33,507 nucleotides of DNA from Bacteroidota bacterium (lineage in GTDB: Bacteria; Bacteroidota; Bacteroidia; Chitinophagales; UBA8649): the NCBI GenBank assembly GCA_003447535.1, contig DLYY01000183.1, positions 10,926 to 44,432 of the forward strand, in the 5' to 3' direction. Positions 32,110 to 33,507 of this stretch are shown piece after piece (the first letter of the stretch is position 1; the number at the start of each line of letters is the position of its first letter). The position numbers were made by a program, and so were the translations under genes. The notes under the pieces are model-generated. The model was not told the origin of the DNA, ran no database searches, and saw only the letters and a list, made by a program, of their open reading frames with translations.

Positions 32110-33507
32110 TATGGCTTGACTTCAAGTATTTTTTGGTGTAAAAATTCTTCGGCACCACCGAGAATTATGGCTTGCTCATAAAAAAGAACTGCACGTGAGG
32201 GCTGGCCAAAGCGCGCATAATTATCCCCTAAAAACTCAACAACTTCGTAGGATTGAAATTGTTTAACATCTCCTTGATCTGTTAACAGATCGAACGCGTC
32301 CTGGGTGTTGGAAGCCTCTTCATACAAATCAAACAGCGCGGTTAGGGTTTGGATATACAATGTCGGTTGGCTTGAAGACGCAAGGGGTATTGTTTTTTTC
32401 CATGATTCAATAGCCGCGGGAATTTGTCCTAGCTTGCTGTAAGCAACGCCCTGCATAAAATAAATCAGAGGCTGCGCAAAAAAATAAGCCGTTGATTCTT
32501 CTGTGGCAGTCAACAGGCTCTCATACTCCTCTGCATCATAATACGAATAGAAGAGTTCTCGCCATAGACGAAAGTCGCCTTTGTCGAGGTCGATTCCTTT
32601 AGTTAGAGCCCCAATCATTTTTTCATATTCGCCATGCTTTTGGTAAAGCATGTACAAAGTGATCAAATACTTCAGGTCATCACTTGCTTCGTCCTGCAAG
32701 ACCATAGAATCAACAAAGACCACAATCCGCTTGTCGGTCAGTTTGCTGTAGGACTTTACCCACTGATTAATTTGCTCTTTCTGGAAAGAATAACCTTGAG
32801 GTCCAAAGTCATTTAACTCCTTAAGAGCATTCAGCCAGCTAGTGACATCACCAGCGGAAAGTGCGCGATTGGCAGAGAAGTCCACAACAGCCGGGGCAAG
32901 CTCTTTTATCTTTTTTCCTTCATTTAACCAAGCTTCCACGGCATGGTCTTTGCCTTGATATATGAGCGCAGCTAAATGGTCCTGAAAGGATTGTAGGCTT
33001 GCACCGCGCTCTGTAAAAAACCTCTTGCTTAGGTCCTCTATGTCGGCCCATTCTCGCTGTGCCTTAAGTACTTCAATGAAGGGACCGTAGACCTCATCAT
33101 CTAATCCGTATCGCTCAACATATTCTTCATACGAGTCAAGAGCAGAAAGTGTGTCGTGCATCATCAACTTTACGATTGCAATATTATTTAAATAACTGCG
33201 CTTAGAAGGTTCTACCTCGTGAAGATTTTCAAAAAGATCCACAGCTTCCTGCAATTTATTATTTCCGACATATATCTCGGCCAAAAACGCCATATACCAT
33301 ATGTTATCTGGATCGATCGAAAGCGCCTGCGTTAGGTGATAATCTGCACGGTTAAAGTCAAGTTCTTTAAAATAGATTACTGCCATCTCATAATGTGCCG
33401 CGTCGTTCGTAGGAATAGAAGATAGCGAGGCCTCAAAAGATACTATGGCCTCCTCGTAATTGTCAACGGCACGATATTTAATACCCTCGAAAAATGCTCG
33501 CTCACCA
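32109..33507 (-). CDS. TPR-repeat protein (partial, 5' end off the right edge)
   Basis: The reverse frame is open to the right edge, so the start is outside the window; 466 codons are visible before the TAA stop that overlaps the DUF4292 start. The whole visible part consists of helical tetratricopeptide repeats with the usual Trp/Leu-Tyr-Ala pattern (for example FKELDFNRADYHLTQALSIDPDN, LLTDQGDVKQFQSYEVVEFLG near the end, and AVLFYEQAIILGG). The distal repeats are more divergent. In Bacteroidota a TPR protein precedes DUF4292 and EnvC, and this one fits. The exact role is not known; a scaffold in envelope assembly is the usual guess. Confidence 0.85.
   Translation of the reverse strand, partial: GERAFFEGIKYRAVDNYEEAIVSFEASLSSIPTNDAAHYEMAVIYFKELDFNRADYHLTQALSIDPDNIWYMAFLAEIYVGNNKLQEAVDLFENLHEVEPSKRSYLNNIAIVKLMMHDTLSALDSYEEYVERYGLDDEVYGPFIEVLKAQREWADIEDLSKRFFTERGASLQSFQDHLAALIYQGKDHAVEAWLNEGKKIKELAPAVVDFSANRALSAGDVTSWLNALKELNDFGPQGYSFQKEQINQWVKSYSKLTDKRIVVFVDSMVLQDEASDDLKYLITLYMLYQKHGEYEKMIGALTKGIDLDKGDFRLWRELFYSYYDAEEYESLLTATEESTAYFFAQPLIYFMQGVAYSKLGQIPAAIESWKKTIPLASSSQPTLYIQTLTALFDLYEEASNTQDAFDLLTDQGDVKQFQSYEVVEFLGDNYARFGQPSRAVLFYEQAIILGGAEEFLHQKILEVKP

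Noticed and set aside
1..33507. Search by eye for tRNA, rRNA, CRISPR, insertion sequences, prophage and defence genes
   Set aside because: Nothing was found: no cloverleaf-like region, no regularly spaced repeats, no transposase or integrase motif, and no toxin-antitoxin or restriction gene.

Overview
The window reads as a chromosomal segment of a Bacteroidota bacterium, most likely a marine Flavobacteriales-type lineage; family or genus cannot be fixed from sequence reading alone. The main evidence is the type IX secretion/gliding genes at the left end (porU, a porP/sprF-like gene and gldJ), which occur only in this phylum. A Rho factor with a long charged insertion, a GIN-free class Ia ribonucleotide reductase whose NrdB resembles the eukaryotic form, the TPR-DUF4292-EnvC gene order, and promoter-like boxes of the Bacteroidota type (TTG-type -33 with TAnnTTTG-type -7) agree with this. 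Gene density is very high. Apart from one 485-nt gap, intergenic spaces are short, and many neighbours overlap by 1 to 20 nt.

Layout. 1-2144 (-): porU, the T9SS C-terminal signal peptidase, truncated by the left edge. 2301-4928 (+): porP/sprF-like and gldJ, closed by the only clear intrinsic terminator. 4995-6257 (+): murF. 6254-7402 (-): arginase-family ureohydrolase. 7549-10276 (+): Glu/Leu/Phe/Val dehydrogenase and an NhaD-type Na+/H+ antiporter. 13875-10273 (-): nrdB and nrdA, preceded by a 485-nt nongenic, hairpin-containing leader. 15347-14361 (-): dusB. 15416-17801 (+): CPBP intramembrane protease, cdsA, psd (phospholipid synthesis). 18199-17798 (-): methylmalonyl-CoA epimerase. 18229-18573 (+): HesB/IscA-type Fe-S protein. 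22453-18598 (-): serS, a 78-aa membrane protein, glyA and a TPR protein. 22602-24194 (+): rho. 26011-24200 (-): SGNH-fold protein with lost catalytic residues and two LysM domains. 26265-26793 (+): rpmH-rnpA with overlapping frames. 33507-26805 (-): TPR protein (truncated by the right edge), DUF4292 lipoprotein-like protein, EnvC-like murein hydrolase activator, rlmN, a GNAT/FemAB-like protein and alanine dehydrogenase.

The genes are mostly housekeeping: envelope biogenesis (T9SS, murF, EnvC, cdsA/psd, LysM protein), nucleotide and amino-acid metabolism, and translation (serS, dusB, rlmN, rpmH, rnpA). I see no transposase, integrase, phage gene, CRISPR array, toxin-antitoxin pair, restriction system, tRNA or rRNA, and I did not find a convincing undescribed multi-gene system. 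The points most worth checking are the SGNH-LysM pseudoenzyme, the structured nrdB leader, rnpA starting inside rpmH, the disordered insertion in Rho, the altered metal site of the ureohydrolase, and three convergent gene pairs that share a TTAA/TTAG stop overlap.
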